From: Ferruginibacter sp.
GTDB taxonomy: Bacteria; Bacteroidota; Bacteroidia; Chitinophagales; Chitinophagaceae
NCBI GenBank assembly: GCA_013141115.1
Contig: JABFRP010000002.1
Coordinates: 2,096,647 to 2,160,646 of the forward strand
Length of the DNA stretch: 64,000 bases
Direction of reading: 5' to 3'
This document shows positions 36,734-46,426 of the stretch, piece after piece (positions within the stretch are counted from its first letter, which is position 1; each line of letters begins with the position of its first letter). Both the position numbers and the translations under genes were made by a program. The notes beneath the pieces were generated by a model. That model made no database searches. It was given only the letters and a program-made list of their open reading frames with translations, and was not told where the DNA came from.

Positions 36734-39160
36734 TTATTTTCTTATCTCCGCATTCAACTCCTTTTCGTAAGCGCCAATTATTTTATTCATCATGCCGTCA
36801 ATCTCGCTATCGGTCATCGTTTTTTCTTCATCTAAAAAAGTAAAGCTTACTGCCATGGATTTTTTATTAGCACCCAGTTTTTCACTTTCAAAAATATCAA
36901 ACAAACTTACATTTTTTAACTTATTTAATTTTGCAGCCAAGGTTGTTTTTTCTATTTGCTGATAAGCAATATTTTTATCTACTACAATAGAAAGATCTCT
37001 TTGTACTGCCGGAAATTTAGCGATCTCTTTAAAGCTGATGCTGTTTTTCTTATTCAGCTGCATTAATTTATCCCAGTTAATATCAGCAAAAAAAACAGGT
37101 TGCTTACAATCAAATTTATCAGCCGTTTTTTTATTTATTTCACCAATAATACCCACCACTTCATTTCTTACTTTTACTTCAACAGCAGTGGTTAATTTTT
37201 CGCTGGTTATGATAGAAAACTCATTAACGGATAAACCAACCAATGCTATTATTTTTTCAACCGTACCCTTAATAAAATAAAAATCTGTTTTTTGCGCTTT
37301 AGCATTCCATTCGTTTTCGGTTTTATTGCCGGTAGCAAATAAACACAAATGATTATTTTCTGCATAACTGCCAATACCATCGGTAGAATAGGTTTTGCCA
37401 AATTCAAAAAAGCGAATATTGTTATTTCTCCTGTTTAAATTATGTGCAATGGTTTCCAATCCTGTTTCCAGCATGGATGGTCGCATTACATTTAATTCCT
37501 CGCTTAAATTATTGATCATTTTTACTGTGGTCTGCAATGTCTCCTCAGTAAAATAAGCACTGTTGGTAATGCTGTTGGTAAATATTTCATTAAAGCCCTG
37601 GCCCACCAAATACTCCGCCATCTTTTCTTTATAAGCCGTTTCGTGAGCAAGTGTTTCCACTGCCGGCGCAATGGTTATCATTTGCGGAATTTCAACATTG
37701 TCTAGCCCATCTATCCGCATAATTTCTTCTACCAGGTCCGCCGCAATGGTAATATCGGGTTTACTAAAAGGTACTTTCACCCACATTTCATCCATGCCTT
37801 CTTTTATCATCTCAAAACCAAGGCTGGTTAAAATGTTTTTAATGGTATCGCCATGATAATTTTTACCACTTAATTTTTTCAGGTAATGATATTTAAGGGC
37901 TACTTCAGTTTTTTGTTTAGGCATTAGGTACACATCAATCACATCGCTGGCAATTTCGCCACCAGCAATCTCCTTGATCATTATAGCGGCCCTTTTAAGC
38001 ACATTTACGGTATTGCTGATATCTACACCTTTTTCAAACCTGGTGGCAGCATCGGTACGCAAACCATGCCTGAATGATGTTTTACGGATACTGATTGGGT
38101 TGAACCAGGCACTTTCTAAAAAAATACTTTTTGTTGCAGCAGTTACACCACTATGCAAGCCACCAAATACGCCACCAATACACATTGGTACTTCGGCATT
38201 ACAAATCATCAGGTCTTCTGCTGATAATTTTCTTTCTTTTTCATCCAGTGTTACAAATACTGTTGCTTCTGTTACATTTTTTACAATAACTTTTTGGCCA
38301 GTAATTTGGTCGGCATCAAACGCATGTAAAGGCTGGCCGGTTTCGTGTAAAATAAAGTTGGTAATATCTACAATGTTATTGATAGGGCGTAAGCCAATAC
38401 TTTTTAATTTTTGCTGCAGCCATTTGGGGCTTTCGGCAATAGTTACACCTTGCAGGCTAACACTGCTGTAGCGCTGGCAGGCTTCTGCATTTTCAATGGT
38501 TACTTCTATTTGCAGGCCCTGATGATCTACCTTAAAATTATTTTTAAAAGGAGATTTTACATGGGTATCTTTTTTGTTGTGATGGCTCAGATAAGCGCAT
38601 ACATCTTTTGCCACACCTAAATGGCTCATAGCATCCATGCGATTGGGCGTAAGGCCAATTTCAAAAATGATATCACTATAGGTATTAAAATATTCTGCTG
38701 CGCTGGTACCAACTGTTGCAGCCTCTGGCAAAACCATAATGCCGGCATGGCTTTGGCCCACGCCAATTTCATCTTCGGCACAAATCATTCCATGGCTCTC
38801 TACACCACGAATTTTTGCTTTCTTCATAGTTAAGGGCTCGCCACCTGTTGGGTAAATAGTGGTGCCAATAGTTGCTACCACCACTTTTTGGCCCACAGCT
38901 ACATTAGGTGCACCGCAAACAATTTGCAAGGCATCGCCATTACCAATATTTACTTTTGTAAGCGATAATTTATCTGCATCCGGATGCTTTTCGCATTCCA
39001 GTACTTCTCCAATTACCAAACCCTTTAATCCGCCTTTTACTTCTTCATAAGCTTCCATACTTTCTACTTCCAAACCAATGGAGGTAAGAATTTTGCTTAA
39101 TTTTTCCGGTTCAATTTTTTCAGGCAGGTATTCGCTAAGCCAGTTGTAACTAATCGTCAT
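36734..39160 (-). CDS. pheT: Phenylalanine-tRNA ligase subunit beta
   Basis: Beta subunit of the heterotetrameric enzyme that charges tRNA(Phe). It is 808 residues, full length. The N-terminal MTISYNWLSEYLPE and tRNA-binding domain (LVIGEVLECEKHPDADKLSL, IVCGAPNV) come first, then B3/B4 editing domain sequence (YSSVSLQGV), B5 (VALKYHYLKKLSGKNY, DLVEEIMRIDGLDNV), a class II-like core (NVMRPSMLETGLETIAHNLNRR) and the C-terminal anticodon-binding domain (FPAVQRDLSIVVDK). pheS is not adjacent. A -7 box TATCTTTG lies at 39198-39191 on the minus strand. Confidence 0.97.
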   Translation of the reverse strand: MTISYNWLSEYLPEKIEPEKLSKILTSIGLEVESMEAYEEVKGGLKGLVIGEVLECEKHPDADKLSLTKVNIGNGDALQIVCGAPNVAVGQKVVVATIGTTIYPTGGEPLTMKKAKIRGVESHGMICAEDEIGVGQSHAGIMVLPEAATVGTSAAEYFNTYSDIIFEIGLTPNRMDAMSHLGVAKDVCAYLSHHNKKDTHVKSPFKNNFKVDHQGLQIEVTIENAEACQRYSSVSLQGVTIAESPKWLQQKLKSIGLRPINNIVDITNFILHETGQPLHAFDADQITGQKVIVKNVTEATVFVTLDEKERKLSAEDLMICNAEVPMCIGGVFGGLHSGVTAATKSIFLESAWFNPISIRKTSFRHGLRTDAATRFEKGVDISNTVNVLKRAAIMIKEIAGGEIASDVIDVYLMPKQKTEVALKYHYLKKLSGKNYHGDTIKNILTSLGFEMIKEGMDEMWVKVPFSKPDITIAADLVEEIMRIDGLDNVEIPQMITIAPAVETLAHETAYKEKMAEYLVGQGFNEIFTNSITNSAYFTEETLQTTVKMINNLSEELNVMRPSMLETGLETIAHNLNRRNNNIRFFEFGKTYSTDGIGSYAENNHLCLFATGNKTENEWNAKAQKTDFYFIKGTVEKIIALVGLSVNEFSIITSEKLTTAVEVKVRNEVVGIIGEINKKTADKFDCKQPVFFADINWDKLMQLNKKNSISFKEIAKFPAVQRDLSIVVDKNIAYQQIEKTTLAAKLNKLKNVSLFDIFESEKLGANKKSMAVSFTFLDEEKTMTDSEIDGMMNKIIGAYEKELNAEIRK

Positions 39161-39533
39161 TTATTGATTTATTTTCTTATTTATTACCGGCAAAGATAAT
39201 TGTTTGATAAAGAAGTATGGAATAATGATAATCTAATAAATGACAACAAAAATTTTACGAAATAAAAAAAATGAAGGGTGCAGAAAAAGAAATTTGGAGA
39301 TTACCAAATTGTTAATAAAATCAACCCATTTGTGAATTTTACTGAATTTTAGATTGTTAATTTGCTGTTGATAACACGGGGATAAACTAACTTTGCTGTT
39401 AGTTTAGTGTGGAGAATATACATAAGTTGCTTAAAATCCGGAATGTGAATAAAAATGGAGACCGATTTAATCTGCAATTGCATTTATCTTAGCCGCCCTG
39501 TAAAAAATAACAACTCTTTCAAGCAAGCACAAC
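39161..39533. other. Divergent intergenic region, pheT / dnaB
   Basis: A 373-bp AT-rich region with the pheT -7 box at its left and a good dnaB promoter at its right. I see no DnaA-box cluster or gene in it. Confidence 0.6.
39368..39395 (+). promoter_or_regulatory. Promoter of dnaB
   Basis: TTG (39368-39370) is followed after 17 bases by TAACTTTG (39388-39395), matching the Bacteroidota -33/-7 consensus. The leader would be about 130 bases. Confidence 0.6.
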
Positions 39534-41114
39534 ATGGAACTTACCAATTATAATAAAGACAAAAAACTACGTCGTAAAGCGATACCCGATCTCAGTTCAA
39601 TGATGTACGGCAAAGTGCCGCCACAGGCAAAAGAACTGGAAGAAGCAGTATTGGGCGCTATCATGCTGGAAAAAAGTGCATTTGATACCGTTATTGAAAT
39701 ATTAAAGCCCGAATGTTTTTATGTAGATGCCAATCAAAAAATTTACCGGGCTATGCAAGGCCTTGCTATAAAAAGTTTACCCATAGATCTTTTAACGGTG
39801 GTGGAAGAACTAAAATTCAGAGAAGAGCTGGATGCAGTAGGCGGCCCTTATTATGTAACCAAACTTACCAATTCAGTTGTATCATCTGCCAATATTGATG
39901 CACATAGCAGGATTGTGTTACAAAAATTTATACAAAGAGAATTAATAAGGATCAGTGGTGAAATTTTAGGAGATGCATACGAAGACAGCACTGATGTATT
40001 TGATATGCTGGATGAAGCGGAAGGAAAATTATTTGAGATAACCAATAATCACCTGCGTAAAAATTTTGATACTATCGATGCGGTATTGGTAAAAACCATT
40101 CAGCGTATTGAAGATATGCGCAACCGGGATGAAGATATTACCGGTGTGCCAACAGGTTTTCCTTCATTAGATAAATTAACTTATGGCTGGCAAAAAACCG
40201 ATCTTATTATTTTAGCGGCCAGACCTTCTGTGGGTAAAACTGCTTTTGCATTAAACCTTGCACGAAGCGCTGCTGTTACTGCAGATCCTAAAAAAGCAAT
40301 TCCTATAGCATTTTTTAGTTTGGAGATGAGCAGTAGCCAATTGGTGCAACGTATATTAAGTGCCGAGAGTGAGATATGGCTGGAGAAAATATCAAGGGGT
40401 AAATTAGAAGAACATGAAATGAAGCAGTTGTATAAAAAAGGTATTGAAACTTTATCCAAGGCCCCCATATTTATTGACGATACTGCGGCATTAAATATTT
40501 TTGAGCTGAGGGCTAAATGCCGTCGTTTAAAAAATAAACACAACATCGGTTTGATCATTATAGATTACCTGCAGTTGATGAGTGGTGCAGGCGATAGTAA
40601 AAATGGCAACAGGGAACAGGAGATCAGTAAAATATCAAGGGATTTAAAAGGGCTGGCAAAAGAGTTACAAGTACCTATCATTGCACTATCCCAGTTAAGC
40701 CGTGAGGTGGAAAAAAGAAAAGAAGGTAATAAAATTCCGCAGTTAAGTGATTTGAGAGAGTCGGGTGCCATTGAACAAGATGCGGATATGGTAATGTTTT
40801 TGTACCGCCCCGAGTATTATGATATTACCAGTAACGAAATGGGCGAAAGTAATAAAGGCGAAACTTATGTAAAAATTGCCAAGCATCGTAATGGTAGTTT
40901 GGATACCATTAAATTAAGGGCCATGCTGCATATTCAAAAATTTGTGGAAGATGAAGCAGGCAGTGATGGTTTTGGTGGAGGCGGATCTGCACCATCAGGT
41001 AGCGGTAGCTGGAAACCTGTTGCAGGATTAGATGGTGGTGATGGCGCAAAACTGTATATACAAAAAGGTAGTAAAATGAATGATGGAGAGTTTGATGATG
41101 ATGCACCGTTTTAG
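39534..41114 (+). CDS. dnaB: Replicative DNA helicase DnaB
   Basis: Hexameric 5'-3' helicase that unwinds DNA at the replication fork. It is 526 residues. The N-terminal domain starts near PPQAKELEEAVLGAIMLEKS. The RecA-like C-terminal domain has DLIILAARPSVGKTAF (Walker A), FFSLEMSSSQLVQRI, GLIIIDYLQLM (Walker B), LSQLSREVEKR and LRESGAIEQDADMV. No intein is present. The Gly/Ser-rich tail ends DGEFDDDAPF, an acidic end that recalls the SSB tip (DDD.PF), which is common in Bacteroidota replication proteins. Confidence 0.97.
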   Translation: MELTNYNKDKKLRRKAIPDLSSMMYGKVPPQAKELEEAVLGAIMLEKSAFDTVIEILKPECFYVDANQKIYRAMQGLAIKSLPIDLLTVVEELKFREELDAVGGPYYVTKLTNSVVSSANIDAHSRIVLQKFIQRELIRISGEILGDAYEDSTDVFDMLDEAEGKLFEITNNHLRKNFDTIDAVLVKTIQRIEDMRNRDEDITGVPTGFPSLDKLTYGWQKTDLIILAARPSVGKTAFALNLARSAAVTADPKKAIPIAFFSLEMSSSQLVQRILSAESEIWLEKISRGKLEEHEMKQLYKKGIETLSKAPIFIDDTAALNIFELRAKCRRLKNKHNIGLIIIDYLQLMSGAGDSKNGNREQEISKISRDLKGLAKELQVPIIALSQLSREVEKRKEGNKIPQLSDLRESGAIEQDADMVMFLYRPEYYDITSNEMGESNKGETYVKIAKHRNGSLDTIKLRAMLHIQKFVEDEAGSDGFGGGGSAPSGSGSWKPVAGLDGGDGAKLYIQKGSKMNDGEFDDDAPF

Positions 41115-41270
41115 TAATGGATAATTTTATAATGGATAATTAATAATGGGGAAATACAGTTCTCCATTTTTATTTTCATTAAGTTTGGAATACCATTCTA
41201 TAAAAATAATTATCAAAAAGGAAAGTATTACCACTAAAAAAATCTAAAATCAACAATCCGAAATCTGCAA

Positions 41271-41987
41271 TTGAATTATGGCTTTACCATTTTTTATAAA
41301 GAAGATATTACGCTAACTACAAAAGAAGTTGTACTGGATGAAGCTACCAGCAAACATATTGTGCAGGTATTGCGTATGAAAAACGGCGAACAACTGCAAC
41401 TCACCAATGGTAAAGGACATTTATTTACTGCCGAAATAAAAGATGATAACCGAAAAAAGTGTGTGGTAACTGTTCTGAAAACTATCAGCCAGCAACCATC
41501 AACCACAAACAACACCATCGCTATTTCCCTTATAAAAAACACCAGCCGTTTTGAATGGTTTTTAGAAAAAACAACCGAGATCGGTGTTGCAGAAATTGTT
41601 CCGCTTATTTGCGAACGGACAGAAAAAATAGCCTTTAAGTTAGAACGGATGAAAAGTATTTTAGTAAGTGCTATGCTGCAAAGCCAGCAAACCTGGTTGC
41701 CGGTTTTACATGAGCCGGTAAAATTTGCAACGTTGGTCAATCAATCAAAACAAGAGCAAAAATTTATAGCACATTGCGAAGATGAGAATAATAAAGTGTC
41801 AATTACCTCTCAACTTCTAAACTCCTCAACTTCTAAATTAATTCTAATAGGCCCGGAAGGAGATTTTACAAAACAAGAAATTGAACTGGCTTTGCAAAAT
41901 AATTTTATTCCTGTTGCTTTGGGAGAGACAAGGTTAAGAACTGAAACGGCGGGTGTGGTGGCAGCTACACTTTTGTGTATTAATTAA
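41271..41987 (+). CDS. rsmE: 16S rRNA (uracil1498-N3)-methyltransferase RsmE
   Basis: SPOUT-family methyltransferase that modifies U1498 of 16S rRNA. It is 238 residues with the PUA-like start (FTIFYKED, SKHIVQVLRMKNGEQLQLTNG), EKTTEIGVAEIVPLICERTE, and the knotted SAM site LILIGPEGDFTKQEI and ALGETRLRTETAGV. The start appears to be TTG at 41271, since no in-frame ATG or GTG gives a complete N terminus. A 16-bp direct repeat at 41809-41840 lies inside the gene and adds the residues SQLLNSSTS before the SAM loop. Confidence 0.93.
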   Translation: MNYGFTIFYKEDITLTTKEVVLDEATSKHIVQVLRMKNGEQLQLTNGKGHLFTAEIKDDNRKKCVVTVLKTISQQPSTTNNTIAISLIKNTSRFEWFLEKTTEIGVAEIVPLICERTEKIAFKLERMKSILVSAMLQSQQTWLPVLHEPVKFATLVNQSKQEQKFIAHCEDENNKVSITSQLLNSSTSKLILIGPEGDFTKQEIELALQNNFIPVALGETRLRTETAGVVAATLLCIN

Positions 41988-41990
41988 TAG

Positions 41991-42638
41991 CTAAATCATT
42001 TTTTTATTTCTGGCAATATTTAGTAGTTGTACTAAAGAATTTGCATTTAATTTTTGCATCAAATTTTTGCGGTGCGTTTCTATGGTATAAGGACTAAGAA
42101 ATAATTTTTCTGCTATTTGCGGGCCATTTAAACCTTCTTCTAATAATTGCAGTATTTCTTTTTCTCTCCGGGTTAATGCAGGAACGTTATTAAGGGCAGT
42201 AGATACAGAAGAAAACTGCTCCAATACCTTTTCATTAGCCGCTCTGCTTAAAAATATTTTGTTGTCTAAAACTTTATCAATTGCCTCAATCAGTTCACTT
42301 CGTTCCATGTTTTTTAATAAATAGCCATTGGCGCCACGGTGCAGCAGTTGCGTAATTATAGAAGCGTCATTGGTAGAAGTTAGTCCAAGTATTTTGCTGT
42401 ATTTGTTTTTTACTCTTATTAGTTCGCAAAGCTGCAAGCCATCAATATCGGGCAGGCTGATATCCAGTAAAATAATTTCAGGTTCATTGGTTGCTAAAAA
42501 ATCTAAAGCCTCCTTCGCTGTTTTTGCACAGGCAATAATATTAAGGTGCTCTTCATCTTTCAGCATCATTTCAATACCGCCTGCCACCAGTGGGTGATCA
42601 TCTATAATAAGTATGTTTATCATTTGTTGTATAATCAT
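41991..42638 (-). CDS. NarL/FixJ-family response regulator
   Basis: Two-component regulator. The receiver domain has DD at 13-14 and the phospho-acceptor D59 in IILLDISLPDIDG. The C-terminal LuxR-type HTH is LTRREKEILQLLEEGLNGPQIAEKLFLSPYTIETHRKNLMQKL. It is 215 residues from the upstream ATG; the second Met (MINILIIDDHP) may be the true start, which would make the acceptor D54. It lies 33 bases downstream of a histidine kinase gene on the same strand, so the two form a pair. Confidence 0.93.
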   Translation of the reverse strand: MIIQQMINILIIDDHPLVAGGIEMMLKDEEHLNIIACAKTAKEALDFLATNEPEIILLDISLPDIDGLQLCELIRVKNKYSKILGLTSTNDASIITQLLHRGANGYLLKNMERSELIEAIDKVLDNKIFLSRAANEKVLEQFSSVSTALNNVPALTRREKEILQLLEEGLNGPQIAEKLFLSPYTIETHRKNLMQKLNANSLVQLLNIARNKKMI

Positions 42639-42671
42639 TGTAAAATATAGCTAAGGACTAAACCTTCTTCC

Positions 42672-44714
42672 CTAAACTTCTCCATTCAATAAAAACTCCA
42701 TCATCACCGTAGTGCCTATTTCCTGTTGCGAATCTATAGAGATATTACCGTTTAAGTAAGTTACCCTGCTTTTAATCGTTTCCAGCCCGGCATGTTTTTT
42801 TTCATCTGCTTCCAGCGTATTAAAGCCTCGGCCATTATCTTCCACTGTTACAGTAAGGCGTTGGCCTTCCCTGTTAAATTGTACAATAGCTTCGGTTGCC
42901 TGCGCATGTTTAATGGTATTGTTTAAAAGTTCCTGCACAATACGGTACAACATAATTTCGGTAGATGCATTTAATCTTTGTTCCATGCCGTACGATTGTA
43001 GCTTTACTTGCAATAGTTTACCTGCACTTATATTGCTGCACATATCCTGCAGTGCATGGGTTAATCCTAATTTCATTAATACCTCCGGCATCATATTGTG
43101 TGCAATGCGCCGTACTTCTTCGGATGCGGTATCTATCAATTCGTAACTTTTATTAAAAAGAGAATTTGATTTTAATAATTCCTGTTCATGCTGTAATGTG
43201 CTGAAATACATTTTTACAGTACTAAAAAGTCCTCCTAATCCATCATGTAAGTCTTTGGCAATCCTTGTGCGTTCGGTCTCTTGTCCGTTTAGCATGCTTT
43301 GTAACGAAACTAACTGTTGCTGTCGTTCTAAAAATTTAATTTGCTCCTGTTGTAGTGTTTTATCTTTTTCAGCAATAATACGTTTTTGCTGGCTGGAGCG
43401 ATAGAGTAAACCCAACGATAATAACAAAGCTGAAGCAGTAATGCCGCCAATTAGCAACAGTCTGTTCCGTTTTAAAACAGCCAATTGATTTTCTGTGTTA
43501 GAAAGTTTTAGTGTAGTAATTTCCTTTTCTTTTCTTTCATATTGATACTTAGCTTCCAGAAAATTTAGTTCGGCTGTTTTTTCATCATCATAAATTTCGT
43601 TTTGCAATGCCAGTGCTTTTTCAAGATAAGTATTGGCAGCATCTTCTTTTCCTGCTGATTTAAACGCTTCGGCTAGGCTGGTGGCAATTTTTAAAGATTG
43701 ATTTTTCAGAGCCTGAGACACAGAAGAATCGTAAGCCTTCTGTAAATAATTAATTGCATCAGGATACATCTTTTTTTTAAGGTAAGTTTGGCCAATATTA
43801 AAAAGGCTTTCTGTTATTTCTGATCGATTGTTAAGGTCGGTCGCAATAGCAAAAGCAGTGTCAAATTTTTGAAGAGCTGCATTGTAGTTTTGTTGAATTT
43901 TTAATTCGTAATTGCCGCTCAGTTTTAATAACATTAATGAGTAATCTTTTTGTTGAAATTTACTCAGGTCAAATTTTTCCAGTCCTTCTTTTATATCTTC
44001 CAGTATTTTTTTCGCACTTTCAGTACTATCGGTTGTAATATAATTTTCGTAGTATTCGTAATAAAACTCCATTTTTAAGCGGCTGCTTAACTGCTGAAAA
44101 AAGCTAGCTGTTTTATTTAGATACTCAATTCCTTTAGATGCAATTTTTAGTTGACGGTAATCGCTTGCAATGTTGAGGTAAACAATAGCCCGGTTATTAA
44201 AATTTTCGGGCATTAATTTTTCAACAATTTCCAGTGCCTTTAAACGATAGGAGAGTGAGTTTTTAAAATCTCCATTAAAATTATAAATACCTCCAAGGTT
44301 ATTGTAGGCCATCATAAGTGATTTTTGCTTAAGGCTGTCATGGCCATTACTGATGCATAATCTTACAATTTCGTTATAGGCTTCCATGCTTTTGCCCCAG
44401 TCATTTTTACTTCTGTAATAATTGCCGGTAGTAAGTAAGGTTTGGATAATGCCCTGCTGATAGTTTATTTTTTCTGCAATGGTTTTTGCTTTTTGCAATG
44501 TATTCATTCCTGCGCTATCCTGCATTTTATGTTTCAATTGATAATTAGCCAGGGCTTGCAACGCATCAACTTTTGCAGTATCATATTTTGTTGCCCTTAT
44601 TATTTTAAGCAGGCTGTCTTCATTTATTTTTTGGCAATATAAATCTAAGTTTATGAAAATTAGAGCGTAGCAGAACAGCAAAATTTTAACGGAGCCGGGA
44701 AAATATTTAATCAT
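42672..44714 (-). CDS. TPR-containing sensor histidine kinase (HisKA_3/HPK7 type)
   Basis: A 680-residue sensor kinase. An N-terminal signal or hydrophobic segment (ILLFCYALIFINLDLYCQ) is followed by about 350 residues of periplasmic tetratricopeptide repeats (MMAYNNLGGIYNFNGDFKNS, ESLFNIGQTYLKKKMYPDAI). Then come one membrane helix (LLLIGGITASALLLSLGLLY), a coiled coil, the HisKA_3 box RTRIAKDLHDGLGG (H490) and the HATPase domain (ELLNNTIKHAQAT, TVEDNGRGF, KHAGLETIKSRV). The partner regulator is the next gene. No ligand can be predicted. Confidence 0.92.
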   Translation of the reverse strand: MIKYFPGSVKILLFCYALIFINLDLYCQKINEDSLLKIIRATKYDTAKVDALQALANYQLKHKMQDSAGMNTLQKAKTIAEKINYQQGIIQTLLTTGNYYRSKNDWGKSMEAYNEIVRLCISNGHDSLKQKSLMMAYNNLGGIYNFNGDFKNSLSYRLKALEIVEKLMPENFNNRAIVYLNIASDYRQLKIASKGIEYLNKTASFFQQLSSRLKMEFYYEYYENYITTDSTESAKKILEDIKEGLEKFDLSKFQQKDYSLMLLKLSGNYELKIQQNYNAALQKFDTAFAIATDLNNRSEITESLFNIGQTYLKKKMYPDAINYLQKAYDSSVSQALKNQSLKIATSLAEAFKSAGKEDAANTYLEKALALQNEIYDDEKTAELNFLEAKYQYERKEKEITTLKLSNTENQLAVLKRNRLLLIGGITASALLLSLGLLYRSSQQKRIIAEKDKTLQQEQIKFLERQQQLVSLQSMLNGQETERTRIAKDLHDGLGGLFSTVKMYFSTLQHEQELLKSNSLFNKSYELIDTASEEVRRIAHNMMPEVLMKLGLTHALQDMCSNISAGKLLQVKLQSYGMEQRLNASTEIMLYRIVQELLNNTIKHAQATEAIVQFNREGQRLTVTVEDNGRGFNTLEADEKKHAGLETIKSRVTYLNGNISIDSQQEIGTTVMMEFLLNGEV

Positions 44715-44767
44715 ATCAATAAGGTTAATGTAACCCGAAAAGTAATCATTTATTTACAATGTTCTTC

Positions 44768-44817
44768 TACTTGCATTCAGGTATTTTTCTCCAGATTAAT
44801 TCACCTTACTCAGGTAT
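44768..44817 (+). promoter_or_regulatory. Paired AGGTAT boxes upstream of the T9SS cargo remnant
   Basis: TACTTGCATTCAGGTA (44768-44783, imperfect inverted repeat) and TCACCTTACTCAGGTAT (44801-44817). The two CAGGTAT cores are exactly 33 bp apart, the same as at 48395-48444. Confidence 0.6.
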
Positions 44818-44873
44818 AGGATACAATCGTAGTTATTTGCAAGTTTGTATGCAAATAATAAAACTGTTGAAGA

Positions 44874-45120
44874 TGAAAAATAAAAATATAATTCTGTTAC
44901 TGGTTACCTTATTTGTATCTGCACAAAGTATAGCGCAGAGCAATTATAGCCATACCAATAGCATTCAATCAGCATACTTACCCTTATTAATCAGCAATAC
45001 TGCCAGGTTAATAAAGGCGTAAACCAATTATATGTAGCAGCAGGCAATCTGCCATCGGCAACCTATGTATTAAAATTACTGGCAAACGGAGTAGTGTTGA
45101 ATCAAAAAATTATAAAGTAA
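44874..45120 (+). pseudogene. Remnant of a T9SS-secreted protein (signal peptide and sorting tail only)
   Basis: The first part reads MKNKNIILLLVTLFVSAQSI and then AQSNY, a complete signal peptide. It continues for about 25 residues to a stop at 45022. In a shifted frame from 45007 the sequence VNKGVNQLYVAAGNLPSATY, followed by VLKLL and ending NQKIIK, is a clear end of a T9SS type A tail. What is left is therefore the two ends of a cargo gene with the middle deleted and the frame lost. It lies 8 bases before the next gene, with the paired regulatory boxes still in front. It could still express a 49-residue secreted peptide. Confidence 0.7.
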
Positions 45121-45128
45121 TAAATAAA

Positions 45129-46361
45129 ATGATGAAAAGAATAATAGTATGTAGTATAACTTTTTTTATTGCAAGTGTTTATGGCCCAAAAGCATTTTCG
45201 CAGGCAAGCACAAATACAGAAAAGCCAGCACCACGGGAATTTGCCATACCCACATCACCACTTTTTGATTTGATGGGAGTGGCGCCGAGCCAGGTGGCAA
45301 GAACAGCGGAGATAAAAGATTTTAAAGTAGACTGGAGTTTTAAAAACTGGCGTGTTAATCCAAACCTTGCTATACAGGCACAACCTTTTTGGGAAATGTT
45401 TTATAATAAAAAGGATGTAGAGAAATATCAGAAAGCAAACTATCTGCAAAGAGTGTTTGCATCACTCGATCTGTCGGTAGGTACTATACAAACAGAAATA
45501 GAAGACAGAAGAATTGGCGGCGCTTTAAAAATGAGTTTGTATCAGCAAAGCGACCCGTTATTGATAAAGGGTGCTTACGATGATGTTCAAAAAACTTTTG
45601 CAGAAGAATTGGAACAATTGAAAAAAAACGAAAAAGATCTTTTAGCAGCACTCGACACAATAGTAAAGCCTTCCGACTTACAAAAAACAAGAGATGCACT
45701 TAGGCAAAATGATATTCAGTTGGCTACCTTTTACAACAGAAGAAATGTAGCCATACAAGAAAGAGCAAAACAGTTTGTTGCCAATAACTGGAATACTGCA
45801 TTTGTAAATATCGCTTTTGGTAAAATATACACTTACGGTACAGATAGCACCGGCAGCTTAAAAAACCTAAAACTAAATCGTAATACCGGTAACGGCCTGT
45901 GGTTAAATTTTGGAAAGGGTATAGGTAAGCGTGGGCTTATTTCAGGACTTGTAAGAACCTCTTTTTATGAAGAAGAAGTAACCTTTAATTTAAAAGATGA
46001 TATTACCGGCGATGAAACATCTGCTTCAACTGTAGCAGCAAACAAATTAGTATCGCTGGGGGTAAATTTCAGATATGGTGGGCCGGTATTTAATTTTTTT
46101 GCCGAACTGATCTATGAGGGCAAAACAGTTAAAACTCCTATACAGGCCGTGAATGAATCTTTTAAAGCGCCTACAGGAAAAGCTATCGTTACCAGCACTG
46201 TAAAGTGGGATATAGTGCACCCGTATACATTGAATTTTGGTGGCGATTGGCGTATTGGCCGCAACCTGGTTTTAAACTATGGTATGCGGATGCTGATGGA
46301 TAAAAATTATAAAACAGTTTCTTTTTTACCTATTGCCAACATCAGTTGCATGATGCGGTAA
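45129..46361 (+). CDS. Hypothetical exported protein, probably outer-membrane beta-barrel
   Basis: A 410-residue exported protein with signal peptide (RIIVCSITFFIASVYGPKAFSQ). The N-terminal half begins TSPLFDLMGVAPSQVARTAEIKDFKVDWSFKNW and contains a charged helical region (EELEQLKKNEKDLLAAL). The C-terminal half has amphipathic strands (GLWLNFGKGIGKRGLISGLV, LVSLGVNFRYGGPVFNFFAE, YTLNFGGDWRIGRNLVLNYG) typical of a barrel. No family name is recognised. It lies 65 bases before the hydrolase gene and is probably co-transcribed with it. Start at the first or second ATG (45129 or 45132). Confidence 0.7.
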   Translation: MMKRIIVCSITFFIASVYGPKAFSQASTNTEKPAPREFAIPTSPLFDLMGVAPSQVARTAEIKDFKVDWSFKNWRVNPNLAIQAQPFWEMFYNKKDVEKYQKANYLQRVFASLDLSVGTIQTEIEDRRIGGALKMSLYQQSDPLLIKGAYDDVQKTFAEELEQLKKNEKDLLAALDTIVKPSDLQKTRDALRQNDIQLATFYNRRNVAIQERAKQFVANNWNTAFVNIAFGKIYTYGTDSTGSLKNLKLNRNTGNGLWLNFGKGIGKRGLISGLVRTSFYEEEVTFNLKDDITGDETSASTVAANKLVSLGVNFRYGGPVFNFFAELIYEGKTVKTPIQAVNESFKAPTGKAIVTSTVKWDIVHPYTLNFGGDWRIGRNLVLNYGMRMLMDKNYKTVSFLPIANISCMMR

Positions 46362-46426
46362 CATATTTATATTCTACAGATGCCCATTAATTTAATTATC
46401 TAAATCTTATCAATAAAAAAAATATA

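Noticed and set aside
39161..39533. Replication origin near dnaB
   Set aside because: There is no DnaA-box cluster, no dnaA or gidA nearby, and dnaB position alone does not mark an origin in this phylum.
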